DNA from: Nymphaea colorata
Lineage: Eukaryota; Streptophyta; Magnoliopsida; Nymphaeales; Nymphaeaceae
Reading direction: 5' to 3'
Assembly (NCBI RefSeq): GCF_008831285.2
Contig: NC_045140.1
Coordinates: forward strand, 19,218,370 to 19,282,369
DNA: 64,000 nt
A program made the translations under genes and the position numbers. Below the pieces are notes generated by a model. It searched no databases and had not been told where the DNA came from. It saw only the letters and a list, made by a program, of their open reading frames with translations. Shown here in pieces: positions 26,707-38,310 of this stretch (position 1 is its first letter; the number at the start of each line of letters is the position of its first letter).

Positions 26707-27830
26707 AACTTCGTTACAACACTTGTACCCTCAACATTTAAACGATATGCCCCAATTCCCATGACATCACAATAAGAATTGTTTCCCATATAGACTTTGT
26801 GGGTTCCCGGACTCAGATTTTTCATGTGGATCACTCCTTCTTTCGTCTTCGCAATGTGACGAGTTGCTCCTGAATCGACCCACCATCCAGTTAGATCTCC
26901 ATCTGCAAACAGACATTCTGATACGACACAGATGACTTCCCTGTCAGAGTCTCCTTGAGGCTTCCTTCTGTTGTAGTTGCCCCGACCAATGTTGTCTTTC
27001 TTACTCGGGAATTTTGTCCTGCAATTCTTCTTTATATGTCCAGGCTTCCCGCATCTGTAGCATTTCACTACAGTTCCTTGATATTTCTTAGTACCTGCAT
27101 AATTGCTCTTGAACTTGCCATCGTTTCGATTTTTAAATTGTTTTGATTTTATAGGCACATGACTACCAGCAGGTTTTTCCTGGACTGTCATCAACTCTGT
27201 TCTATTTTTCTTGGTCAGTCGTTGTTGCTGTAGAGCTAACTGTATGGGAAGCTTTTCTAACGTAAGGGTATCAAATTGAACACTCAAAGCAGTAACTGCC
27301 ATATCTCAAGAAGGAGGTAGGCTGTTCAGGATTGTGCTGATCTGCATATTGTCAGATATGACATTCCCTACCACAGCTAAATCTTTAGCCATGACCAACA
27401 TCTTGTTGACATGGTCCATTACATTATCTGACTCTTTCATCCTATAGGAATTGTATTGTTCTTGCAGTAGCTGTATGTGCATCGCAGTCATGGTATTGTA
27501 TTTAGAAGCGATAGTATCAAACATATCCTTGGCAGTTGGACAATCCTCAAAGACTCTGATTTGATCATCTTCCATGAAGGCTAACATAATTGTTTTAGCC
27601 ATTAGATCATCAGAAGAAAATGACTCATATGCCTTTTTCTCTTCATCTGTATGTTTGTCTCCTAAAATTGGAAAAGGCTCGTTGATTACATAAACTAGTC
27701 TTTCTAGGGTCAAGGCCAACATTATTCTATGCTTCCATGCATGGAAATTTGTCCCATTCAGTTTTTCGGTCTTAGCTAATTCAGAAGCTCCGACTCTTGA
27801 TGTCATTTCTAAATTGATTTCCCATGGCAA
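26688..27830 (-). CDS. Copia gag and protease region
   Basis: This is two in-frame pieces divided by a TGA at 27306-27308. The first (174 codons from the ATG at 27830) is the capsid-like UBN2 part (LNGTNFHAWKHRI). The second carries the zinc knuckle CYRCGKPGHIKKNC and the aspartic protease motif WWVDSGATRHI. Its frame ends close to the integrase frame, with a phase shift. Confidence 0.93.
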
Positions 27831-29842
27831 GTTAAGAACAACAATAGCAAATAGAAATAAAATTTACAATAAATATCACATCAAGAGGTCTTAAAATAAA
27901 TATGCATGTACATCAATCTCAAACAACATTCTAAAATAATATTTAGAACAAGAGAATTATAGATTAAATTTAATACGTATATAACTCTTTTTCAGAGTCA
28001 TTTTCATTTTCAAAACCCTCTTTCTCCACTGTTTAACAACAAGCTAGAGGGTGCCATACGAAATTTCGTATAAGAGCAAGGTTTTCCGCTAAAATTGCTA
28101 AATAAATTTCCGGAACCCCTTATAGCAATTTATAATAACGCTGAGAGTCCCCATAAGTAATTTCTTATAAAGTTCCAGGTCTTTGATGAGAATTAACTTT
28201 CGCGAGCCTCTTTTTGAAAAACTTTTCAGCAAAAATGTTGCGGCTTTAATTTATGAAAAGTGTAACAGCCTATTTGAAGATCAAGCGTAATTGAAGGACA
28301 TTTTTGTAATTTGTGAACTTGGAGTATAAAGTTCTTTCCGCCCGTTTTCTTTTTTCATTTTCACTTTCGTTTTCTCTCTCCTCCCGAGAGTTCTTCCCTC
28401 TCGTGTGAAAACTACCGCAGCGCCTGTTCGTCCTGAGCGTGAAAGCTGCGTTGGTGCCGCCTCCTTGGTCCAAGCCGAGAGTTGCGCTCCGGCGGGGTTG
28501 CTCTAGGGTGGAGGATACGGCGTGAGGCTAGCTTCACAATACGGTGGTCACGCACGGTTGTAACTCGAGTGAGGGCGCATGAGTTGGTGGGACCGCATAC
28601 TGGTCGGGTTCGGCGAGGTTGAAGGTGCACTTGACGGACTGCCCTGTTCCAAGCCGTGAGTTGTCTCAGGGCACCCGGCCGAAGGGCTGGTTATTATGTT
28701 ACTTAAAATGGAGGGGACCGCGTGAGGCTGGTTTCACAGAGCAGCGTACACCTCCCGATCTCGGCAGTGGAAGGATAACAAGCCGTTGCTCCCCTCCCTT
28801 GCTTACCCGAGCCTGACCCCAATCCTTTTGGGTAACTTCGTGCCACTCAGAGAGCGGCGGGAACTTTTCCCTGTCAAGCAGGGAGCTGGCAAAACCAGTG
28901 ACCGGAGCTTTTCTTGTCGGCATTAGAGAAAACAGGTCACCCACTGCTCACAGGTGAGTTTTGGATTTTTGGGTTTCCCTGATCTCTGGCTACACTCGAG
29001 TGACTGCCGTTTGCTGAGACAAGGGTAAACAGACAGAGAGAAAATTTTCTTGAAATCAGACGCGTCTTCCTCTGTGCTCAAGCCCAAATCACTTCTCTGC
29101 CATCATCAGGAGGAAGACGCCAGGGTTCCTAACGTTTGGTGTTGGCTGCTCATCGGCAGAGAAGGCAGGAGCAGAGGAGTCGAGGTTTACAAGAAAGTGG
29201 GTCATTAAAAAAATGTGAGAATGACAAGAACCACAAGCCCTAACGCTTTCTGCCCCTTTGTGAACAAATTTTCGTCACTCAGTTTTAAAGTTTGAGGGCC
29301 AAAAAAAATGCCAGACAAGGCAACAGGGACGAAGCAAATCATACTAATCACGGAGGATTTCTCATCTGTAACAGAGGGTTTTCAAAAAAGAAGGAACTCT
29401 CAAACAAGGTATATGTTTTCCTTTTTTTTTTTTTTTTTTTGTTCCTTTAGGTTCTCTGCTTTGTGAAGTCGACAATGCTGTCTGAAATTGGCAGCATTGT
29501 CTGATACAGAAGATTTTATGGTCTAAGCATCTCAAAGGAACAGAGGACAAATAAACTGAAATACCATGTTCTAGAATGACAAGCACATAAACTTCATGGA
29601 TCGATTTGCAGTCATCATGCTTCTTGAATAACATGTTCAAAAATAATTGAGCATGCTAATTTGCATACAGAAAGCCTTAACTTGCTTCATCCACACAGCA
29701 TAGTTCTAAACTTTTGATCTAGCATGTTTTCATCATTCACGGAACATGATTCTAAGAACATGATGCATATTTACGCATTCACAGCATGATGCATATTTAG
29801 GCATTCACCAAGGACATCACAGAAGTCTGAAAGGACTTACTT
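27831..29842 (-). other. Copia 5' leader, about 2 kb
   Basis: This is non-coding sequence between the primer-binding site and gag. 28400-28960 is distinctly GC-rich and holds two diverged copies of a unit of about 100 bp (28460-28560 and 28645-28745), each ending near cgtgaggct.g.ttcaca. A T run lies at about 29413-29440. The leader is unusually long for a simple copia element, so it may include captured sequence. Confidence 0.65.
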
Positions 29843-29858
29843 CCTGGCTCTGATACCA
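29843..29858 (-). promoter_or_regulatory. Primer-binding site for initiator tRNA-Met
   Basis: On the minus strand TGGTATCAGAGCCAGG begins one base after the 5' LTR. TGGTATCAGAGC is the standard complement of the plant initiator tRNA-Met 3' end. Confidence 0.95.
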
Positions 29859-29859
29859 C

Positions 29860-30166
29860 TGTTGGACGTTTTTCTATGCAGCAGAAATCTCCCTATGTTG
29901 GTTCAGCAAGATCTCCAGCGTCCTCTGTGAAGAACAGCAAACAAGAGCAAGAGGAAGAGGAAGAGAGAGAAGATAAGTCAGTTTTATTTTGGGGTTTTCT
30001 TCCAAAGGGCTTCTCACGGATTATCATCTTGAGAGTTTGCTAGGAATTTAAAGCCCAGCCCTTTAGGTTTTCCCCAACCCTAGCTACGGTTACGTGGGAG
30101 ATTCTTTAGGAGATATTGTAGGAGTACTTTTAGATTCGGATAGGGCTCAATGGCCACTATCCAACA
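29860..30166 (-). repeat. 5' LTR of the copia element
   Basis: This LTR is 307 bp, starts TGTTGGA and ends TCCAACA, and is identical to the left LTR except for three substitutions and a 17-bp deletion. Confidence 0.97.
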
Positions 30167-30269
30167 AAAAGATCCTGCACCAGCCATCAAAACTTAGTTC
30201 TTCTTGTCGCTGTCCTTCTGTTGTCTGTCCATTGTGCTGAAAAGATCCTGCACCAGCCATCAAAACTTA
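30167..30269. repeat. Right target duplication and 72-bp tandem duplication
   Basis: 30167-30171 is the aaaag target copy. The segment aaaagatcctgcaccagcca, to acttag, occurs at 30167-30197 and again at 30239-30269, with an RBR-leader piece between. The duplication predates or accompanied the retrotransposon insertion. Confidence 0.85.
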
Positions 30270-30440
30270 GAAGAAGAAGAAGAAGAAAAGGAAGAAGAAG
30301 AAGACCAAGAAAAAGAAAAAGAAAGAACAAATGAGAGAGAGTACCTTGAGAAGGAAAGCTGCGGACGGGTCGAACCATTTTGGAAGTTTGCCTCCTAAAT
30401 TTTGGTATGACCAAGTAGGTACATGCTCGCATGGCCATCT

Positions 30441-31239
30441 TCTTCAGTTACCTATGCCTCCAAATAGTACAGATGCATTTCTTTCCTATTTACCTCATCA
30501 GTTTGTTCTTTTGCTCTAGCTCATGCACTCGCTAATATATCTATGCTTTGGAAAACAGGATAACTTGTTTGATAACTTTTTTATGAGTTTTCAAAAGCAC
30601 AAATAAAATTTTGGGTGCAAAAAAGTACACATGGGTCTAAATATTTGTTAAGGAAGCACCTCGCTTTTGCTGTGTTGGTCATTCTTCAAAACATTTTTTG
30701 CTGGGTTATCTTTAACTCCAATGAATCCAAGTATTTCATTGATTTCACCCAAAATTGCAAAATTTTTAGCACACCCACATATTATGTGAGGACCTTTTTA
30801 TCATCGTTGAAAAAGTTGCAGTGCTTGAATTCAGAACATTCATATCTTAAAATGTTCCTTACTAAAATTGTTTTTTGTGTGGCCTGTACCAGGTACCTGG
30901 TATTGACACTCACTATGTTTTCAGTTCGCCTGACCAGACCAGTTATATTATGCCCCTTCAAACTTTTTAAATAAGTTTTTTTTTAATTAATGAACAGCCC
31001 AAAATATAGGTCATCTGAAACTAAAGGAAATAAAGCTGCCAGAAACGAAACATTTATCTCTTGTGAGAGACACAATACGCAAACCAATCGATCTAATGTA
31101 TATAGTATCATTTGCCTGCTTTTCTATGTTTAGTGGTACAAAGTCCATTTAAGAAAATTGAACGGCAAAATCTGGTTATTTAGACTCATTCAATCTCTAA
31201 TCAGAACCCATCTGAACCAACAAGATAGATGGTCAAGAG
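30441..31239. other. No supported gene
   Basis: AT-rich sequence between the RBR pseudogene and the tandem duplication. The 119-codon plus frame at 30615-30974 has no motif or splice signals. Confidence 0.4.
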
Positions 31240-32729
31240 AAAAATAAGAAAAAAATATATAATGACTATTTTTTCATTTAATATCAAGTTACACATTTTT
31301 ATCATTGTTTTTTTTTTTCTTAACCATCCTCTTACTTTAAATGGACAATCTTAGATGACTCTACACACACTCATTACAAATATACATTTATATAAAAAAA
31401 AAATGTAGATATTCTCATTCGGTTACTGATTGCTTCCGTATTAAATCTTACATTTTTTATATAAGTAATTTTGGTTTTTTCTCGTGAAAATGACCATACA
31501 CCACTAATTTGGGAGTTCTTCCATTTTCTAGCCGTAGTGGACTGGTCTACGGTCTTCGTCATTTTCAACAACATTCGTTGACGGTAGAGTTCCCGGAACG
31601 CAGGAATTGCCATCTCTCCGTGTTTTTTTTTTTCCCTTTGGTCAGTAGGTCCAACTTGTTAGCTTTACAAATTTATTCTATAAATATTAACAAAAAGGCA
31701 TGTGAACGCTTTGACGCATTTACAAAAGCATGCTACATTTTGGGAAATTATATTTTCAAGTCTCGTTAAGAATGTACATTTTGAGAAATTATATTTGCAA
31801 GTCTCGTTAAGAATGAACTCTTTTCGCGGGAGGTCTACAGTTGTGTTGGTACCAAGCCATAGTTTCAACTTTTCAAGCAATTATCATGGAATTAGCTCCC
31901 ATATTAATTTACTCTTTTTAAGCATGGAAGATTTGGCCTAACGTTTGATCCTTTCCTTTCCCACTGTTGATTTTATCTTCAAATTGTTTCAAGAAGGGCA
32001 AGGCTCTACCAAGTTGAAAAATACAACCAATGACTCAATGAGTGCATTGGGTGGCTAAATTTTGCCCGCCAAACCCACAAAACGCTCTGCTCTTTTGGCG
32101 GTGGTGCTCTCATCGCCACAGCAGAAACCTTCCTTCTTGGGAGTCTGGTGCAGCCTGTTATTTTGACCCAACTGTCCAAAACTTTACCTCCTAATTCTGT
32201 GGAGTTGTTTTTGTCTTCCCTTACAAGATGAAACTGCCGGCCTTCAATGCGATAATTTGGCATCAATGCGAGCAGAGATGATGCTGAAGCGGCATGGATT
32301 CCTATGGTACTGCCCTTCGCCTTGCTAATTTCTTTTTTCGTTCTGTTTCATTCTTTTGTGATTACAAACCTTATATTTTTGTTGGCCTTTTTGGTGGAAA
32401 TGGTGACCACCCATTGCTTGAGTCTTTAATGGGAATCATTCTTATCAGTATGCTTAAGAGTTGAAATGACGGACACCAAGATTTCCTGTATGGCAATTCA
32501 CAGATACTATATGCAGCGACATTTCCGATGCCATTTATGCTTCTGATAATTTACAGTCATCCATCCGCCATTATCTTCCCTTTTTCCCATGTCTTTCTTT
32601 GTTCCATTCTGTTTTTCTGTCCTCTCCGCATAGTTGGTATTCTGAATGATAGCCTGAAATGTTTACTTCTTTATGATCTTTTTTTTTGCTTAGTTCTTTA
32701 ATAACGCAAACGAGTAAATCGACGTGCAG

Positions 32730-34466
32730 AAATGGGATTTTGAAGAAGCCTTTCAGATGGGTCTTCCTGGGCATGACATGGCTGTTGCTCTTGTGAATCA
32801 TGCACCTCTAGATCTTGGTTCTCAGCCTCCTCTGAGACAGGATACATGTGCCCCTCTGGTTTCAGGCACAGATTCCTTCTTGTGTAAAAGGAATTGCGAT
32901 GTTCCCTCAAATTCTCCCGTCGGTTCAGCTTGCATGAATTTACCTTCTCGAGGCCGGAGCAAGTCTATTCGGATTCATACGCTAAGCAATAGAAATACCG
33001 ATACTTTCTTTCGACCTGACGGTGCTCTGAACTGCAAAGATTGGCCTGCTTTTAACAATTGGGTATGCTCGTCTCCGGGTTGCATATCTCCTTCATTTCT
33101 GTTATTCGATGAATTGCGTGGTAGTGGCAGCAGCAGTAGGCTAAAAGAAAATGCTTGCTCAAGTTCTTCTACAACCAATACATTCTGTACGTCGAGTCTG
33201 TCAGTTCGAACTAATGGGTTGCGAACGTTGAGATGTCATGCTGCAGATATAGAAGCAAGGCATGAGGATGAACCATTCATTGGCTTCACTGAAGAGGCCT
33301 GGTCATCATCGTCTGGGTGCTTGTCCCCTTCCTTTATCTGTTTTGATGAGCTTCGCACCAGAGATGCCACCTTTGGTAAATCTCTTGGCATGTGGGAAGT
33401 GCAGGTTGATCCTTTGTTCTCTCAGATACTATCATCATATGAAATTCTAGAGAATTCTTATTTTTCGGTGTCAAAACCCTTAGATGAGGAGGCTCTCGTT
33501 CTTCTAAGAAAGTTAGCATCCCTTCATCTTGGAACAAGATCTGATGCATTCTTGGAGGTCAGAAAAGTCCAGAGAGTAAATTCCGTTGATGGCAAGGAAG
33601 GTTGTGCTTCTCTTCTTTCTTCAGAGCTCACTGGTTCAGGGAATCCTTCTCTGAGTGGCAGGACATCTTTCACTGGTTCGCTTCCACAAAACCCATTACC
33701 AGCTATAGATGAGGTTCCCTTCCCCACAGGTTTGGACAATCTTGAAGGCCTTGAAGATGATGGACCTCTCTTCTGGCCTTTCGATCAAAACTGCCTCAGA
33801 TATGATGAGCTAAACTGGGACTTGTGTATCTCTCCATCTCGTAGGAACAGAGTTGATGCTTGCGTGACTCCAACATTCAGACATGGGAAGAATACCAACT
33901 TGCAACTTCGTAGAAGTGCCATTCAGAATAGCAGGAGAAAAAACCAAGCTTGTAGACCTCATGATCACTCTGTTTTCGACTATGATTCAACGAAGGAAGG
34001 CAGACCCACTTCAAGTCCAAATGTGCTTGCAAAAATACGGACCAGAGCTAGTATCCGCAATGAGGAAGATAAAATGGCTGCGGATAAACAAACATGTTCT
34101 GGTTATTCTCTCCTCAAGACGAAAAATGGAGTGAAATCTCGCCTTGGAGTTCAGTAATCATGCCATGACCAAAATAGCTTTTGTAATGTTTCAACTGATG
34201 GAAGCTGCATGGACAAACCACGAGAACATTCCAGTGGTGATTTGAGACGTGCGGGCGAGCATGTTGGTCAATTACTTGAACTTTCAGTCGAAGACAGTCA
34301 AGTGCTCGTACAGATCATCTTTTGGCCTATCCAGGAGTCCATGTCTGTTGAGGCATTGGTGGGCATGGAAGAATTTGATGGGCATGAAGGCATCCCCACT
34401 GAACTAATAGGGAATCAATTTTCTCCAGAAGATTTCACCAGAGAACCTGTGAGTTCAGCATTATAA
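32730..34466 (+). CDS. Uncharacterised protein gene, unit 1 copy, interrupted by TAA
   Basis: The long exon begins after a gtgcag acceptor at 32730 and is open to a TAA at 34155. An ATG at the end of the preceding exon (cctATG before gtactg, about 32306) would join it in phase and give a start MKWDFEEAF. I do not recognise the family. The protein is Ser/Cys-rich and holds an internal repeat, SSPGCISPSFLLFDELR near residue 116 and SSSSGCLSPSFICFDELR near residue 194, plus GPLFWPFDQN further on. After the TAA the same frame stays open for about 102 more codons (34158-34466). Those codons are matched by the copy in unit 2, so the original protein was probably longer. Nuclear or cytosolic location cannot be told. 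Confidence 0.6.
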
Positions 34467-35868
34467 AGCTGCAGTTTCGATAAGTGAATCTAATGGTTAT
34501 AGTAAGAGCTGACCAAAGATTTCTCAACATCATCTTTGGTCTACCATCTTTTCTACTTCTGGGGATGCTGGTACAATGTTCAGGAAACTCGTGCAATGTG
34601 GGCCGCCTCTAGTGAGTGTTTGTTTCATCGTCGGAAAATGTATTTGGAAAGACTTACACCGAGATATTTGGAGTTATTTAGATGTGCTCACATGGTTTTT
34701 TTCATTTGAGCAGATTTGAGAACTTCATCCTAATACTGGAAATGTTTCTTTTATTCTAGCTATATTCTTCACTAAACATCCGGCCAACAGTCCTCAAGTT
34801 AAGTTAGTTCTTCCTTGTAAATGCATCTCCTGCGCTACTTAAAGAGACCTATCGGCTTCTTTCATTTATCTGTCCTATGTTCCTATATAAGTTCCAATAC
34901 TTTCTAGCATGTTAGGTATCTTTAAAAACCAATTCTGTGTCAAAAAACGAAAAAACGAAGGTTAAAACCATCATCACGTGGTCCCTGCTGAGAAGTACCA
35001 AGAAGTCGGTTAATGATAAGGAAGGAACTACGCCCAGCAAGTTAGACAGAGACCAAATGTATCAAATGCAAAGGCAAGAGCAATATAAAGGGCATGAACC
35101 ATAGGTTGATTCCAACAGCTCCCATGTTTTCAGTTGTAACTAATAGTTTAAGCCTTCAGCTAATGTGACAGCGAGAGTGAGCAGGATCTATCGATTCTAG
35201 ACTCTCTGAACAATTGAATTGTAGAGGAAGAAAGAAGTAACCGAGATGGGAACCTGATCAGTGAGACAGACCAAGTAAGCAAAAACAATGTAGAAAGCTA
35301 ATAACAAATGCTGAAAAAAAGAATGAACAAGTACCCAACTTCTCCATGCAAATGAATGTCTCGTCTAATAGATGCGACACTTTAATAAGAAGAAAAGAAA
35401 AAATAAATAAACATCATTACCTGAAATAATTATCCTCGTAAGCACTAAGTACTTATGCAGCAGCTTGATAAACATATAATACTCCAAACGAGACGACAAC
35501 CTAAAGGATAGGAATGTTTTCTTTGCTTCATTATCCATCTACTTTTACTATATTCAAAGAAAAGCTCAGAAAAAGAACGGTTGAATCCAAGAGGATCCGA
35601 TGGGTATTCACATTGCTTCATTGTCCCTGAGTTGGAGAAAACTCACCCTGCCCCTTTGGGGTGTTGATCTGGCGCTCCAATGAGAGTCCTATGATCCTAT
35701 CGTCAGTTGAGAGTCCTATCGATCAGTTCGTCGTAGGTGCTATTCATATGCACTATAAACAGTGACAAGTGATGCTCTAATTGATGAGTGCACCAAAGTA
35801 GTCCTGAACTGCAAGAGTAGGGAAAAGGAGAAAGGGTTCTGTCCTTTCTTCTGGCAGCTTCCACTCAC

Positions 35869-36270
35869 CTGGAGAAAACTCGTCGTTTTGCTCTCGCTTG
35901 CATCTTGTTTTAATTTGCAACACAATTCCTGGATCAACATATTTAATATCTTCAGTGTGAAATGGGCCAAACGGCTCAAATATGAACATGGCTAAAGTTC
36001 GATTAGAAAAAATTGAAGAATGTAAACCAAAATAAATAGATCAAATCTGTCTTGGCGTATGAAGACGAGCAAGGGTTGGAGACTATTTAATAAAACTAAT
36101 GTTGGCTCACCAATAGACATCAAATCCATATGTTTGGTGTTTTCAATATGCATGGATAGGTAATTTGATTGATTTGCATGTGAATCTAGTGGAACTTGAG
36201 TAAAATGCAATAAACACATAGTTTGGTTTTGGGCGACAGAAAAGAACTGAACCGGGACGTTGCAGTTCAA
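35869..36270 (-). CDS. Unidentified minus-strand gene, two exon-like segments (unit 1)
   Basis: Segment a (36111-36270) ends at a gtgagc donor. Segment b (35869-35991) starts after ctttag and ends at a perfect AG/gtgagt donor. They join in phase and read through MFIFEPFGPFH, then YVDPGIVLQIKTR. Both are kept open in unit 2 (46.9-47.4 kb). The start codon and later exons are not found. NTH1 starts 330 bp away on the other strand, so the two may share a divergent promoter. The family is not recognised. Confidence 0.42.
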
Positions 36271-36599
36271 GTTACGGTTTTGGTATGTGAATCAAAGAAG
36301 AGGAAAGAGTGAGCCGAGCTGGTCTTGCTGAGTTACACTGCATGAATACAAGAAACTAAAACATGTATACACGTAAATATATGAGCGCAGACGCTCCACA
36401 ATGGTTCCTCGAATCAAACGCCCTCTTATAGAAGATCAGAAACAGAGAGGAACGTACTTGGAAACCCCCACCGTAACAAGAAACGCTCCGCCATTTTAAT
36501 TCATCTAGTCTAGTTAAATGATACCCATCTGGTTTAACTATACAATAATTGTTATTTTCAATTAATTTAATCCGATTAATCCCTGTTTGCTGTTCCTTT

Positions 36600-38310
36600 A
36601 TGGCAATGCCTCTGGCCAATTGCCTGCGGAGCACCCTCGTGCCGCTGCCACGCTCGTTGTTCTCACTGGGAATGGCGACAAGGCGGGGAAGAGGCGTTCG
36701 TTTCTCTTCAAACTCGAAGGCAGACGAAGGCAATTTCTCGATACCCAAGTCGTTTTTCTCGGACCCACTTCGCTCTTACCTTTTTTTTTCCCTCTGTGGA
36801 TATTCTTAATGAAGCTTTCTTTCTCTTGGTGGAAGATGCCAATGGAAGACAACTAACTAGGAACCAAATCTCTGCGAGCAAGAAGAGGGTGAAGGCGACG
36901 GTGGACGTAGAGACCAAGGAGATGGGAGCAGATTCTTTGATTGAAATGGTAGAAACTTCATCTCTTTATTGTATTGCTTCTTTTTTCTGTTCTTAGATGT
37001 TGGTTATTATTGATTATGGAAATCATGACGAGCGGGTGTTAACTTCTTTTCCTTTCTGGGAGTATGGTTGCTGTTTGCTTTGTACTCAGAATAATGGCAA
37101 TCTCTCTCTCTCTCTCGCTCGCTCGCTTTCTTCTGTCGTTTCTTACTCTCGCTCTTGTCTTTTTCTTTCTGAACGGCCTATCATGTGTGTGGCACACAGA
37201 GTTGGCAACATACGGAGTTCATTTCTTGAAGTTTTATGTTTGATCATGTCATCCCATGCGATGTTCGTGTCGATTTGACTTTCCCTTGTGATGCTACGTA
37301 GGGAGTTGCTACTTCTTTTCTCAATATTTTGGGAAGAGCTTGACATTGACTTAACAGTCAATTTGTGAGGGTTGATAATAAGTAACTGAGGCTTGCAATT
37401 TGTACTGGGTCAGTTTTATGATGACGAAAGCCTGACGCTTTGAAGTTTGAAAATTCATTAATATGTAAGTTTCTAAAAGATAATTGTTAGTTCACGTGGA
37501 CGGTGGGTGAAACTTACGTTATTCACAGTTTCACGGAACTCTGTAGCAAGAACGAAATATGAACACGGGCTGTAGGAATCGAACTGAAATGATGAGATTT
37601 ATCCCTTATATGCATTTCTTCATGAAATGTTACAATTAGGGAGCATCGTTATATTTCCTTCTTTTGCTGCTTATACCACAATCTACTCGTAATGTTCATC
37701 TTCTCTGACTAGCACAGGCTATTTTTCCTGAAGAAGCTCAAATTGCCTTTTGCTTGTAAAGGAAAACTGAAGCTGAATGTGCAGAAACTTTTGGCAGAAA
37801 CTGAATTATGTTACTTTCCTTTCCTAAGAGGAGAAGATAATTTATAAACTTCAGAGTACAGAAAGGGAACAATAATAAGGTACACACGTTAAAGGGGGAA
37901 AGGAATGAAAAGGACTTAGTGGAAAAAGTGAAGCTTAATCCAACATTGGGAGAGTGCTTCAGCTCCTATCGCAGTCTGTTGCCTCCCTACCACTTTGATT
38001 GCAAGTTCTTGATGTGGTCAGGTACATAGTGCAGCTCCTGTATTTTGTCAAAGGTTGATTGCCTTTTCTTCTTTTTGTTTCATGATAATTTTTTTTGGGT
38101 GACTTTGTCAGTGCAATTATATCTAAAAGATTTTATGATACTTGTATAACTGCGTAAAAAACATTACGAGTATTTTAGTTATTGTTCCTTAGCATCATTC
38201 TGCATTATAATTTGGTAACTTCTTGGCTTTTTTGTAATATGTGCAGCTTGGAAGCCTCCCTGAGATTGAAGATTTTGCTTTCCACAAGACTAGGAAGTCT
38301 ACTTCAAGAA
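36600..38310 (+). pseudogene. NTH1 5' fragment (three exons), unit 1 copy
   Basis: This duplicate carries counterparts of NTH1 exons 1 to 3: ATG at 36600 with a transit-peptide-like start (MAMPLANCLRST), an exon near 36850-36950 ending ATG/gtagaa, and an exon from 38247 ([17 protein letters not shown]). The splice donor of exon 3, caa/gtatac in unit 2, reads caagaata here, so its GT is lost. All exons for the glycosylase domain are absent because the duplication ends in intron 3. At most it could make a short transcript without repair function. Confidence 0.85.

Larger units (their letters stand above)
23249..30166 (-). mobile_element. Complete Ty1-copia LTR retrotransposon
   Basis: The element is 6918 bp, bounded by LTRs that start TGTTGGA and end TCCAACA, with a 5-bp target duplication. 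The order on the minus strand is LTR, primer-binding site, long leader, gag with zinc knuckle, aspartic protease, integrase, reverse transcriptase, RNase H, purine tract, LTR. Integrase before reverse transcriptase is the copia order. The LTRs differ by three substitutions and one 17-bp deletion, so insertion is recent. The reading frame is nevertheless broken by in-frame TGA codons (about 27306, 24569 and 24242) and by frame changes near 26700 and 25345, so this copy is not autonomous. It sits inside the RBR pseudogene. Confidence 0.98.
22810..30440 (-). pseudogene. RBR ubiquitin ligase 3' fragment, split by a retrotransposon
   Basis: On the minus strand the leader and first codons lie at about 30167-30440. 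The copia element follows, and the RING2 exon continues from 23248 to a stop at 22810. The RING2 part keeps the CPKC pair, GGCNHITC and the ordinary CGCSFCYKCG spacing, so the zinc ligand lost in the palindrome copies is present here. Compared with the palindrome copies, two bases are missing after CPKCK (about 23127), which shifts the frame to a stop. After RING2 a 75-codon tail (22810-23034) is open. A 72-bp piece of the leader is duplicated at 30167-30269, directly at the insertion point. RING1 and IBR are not visible. Confidence 0.7.
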
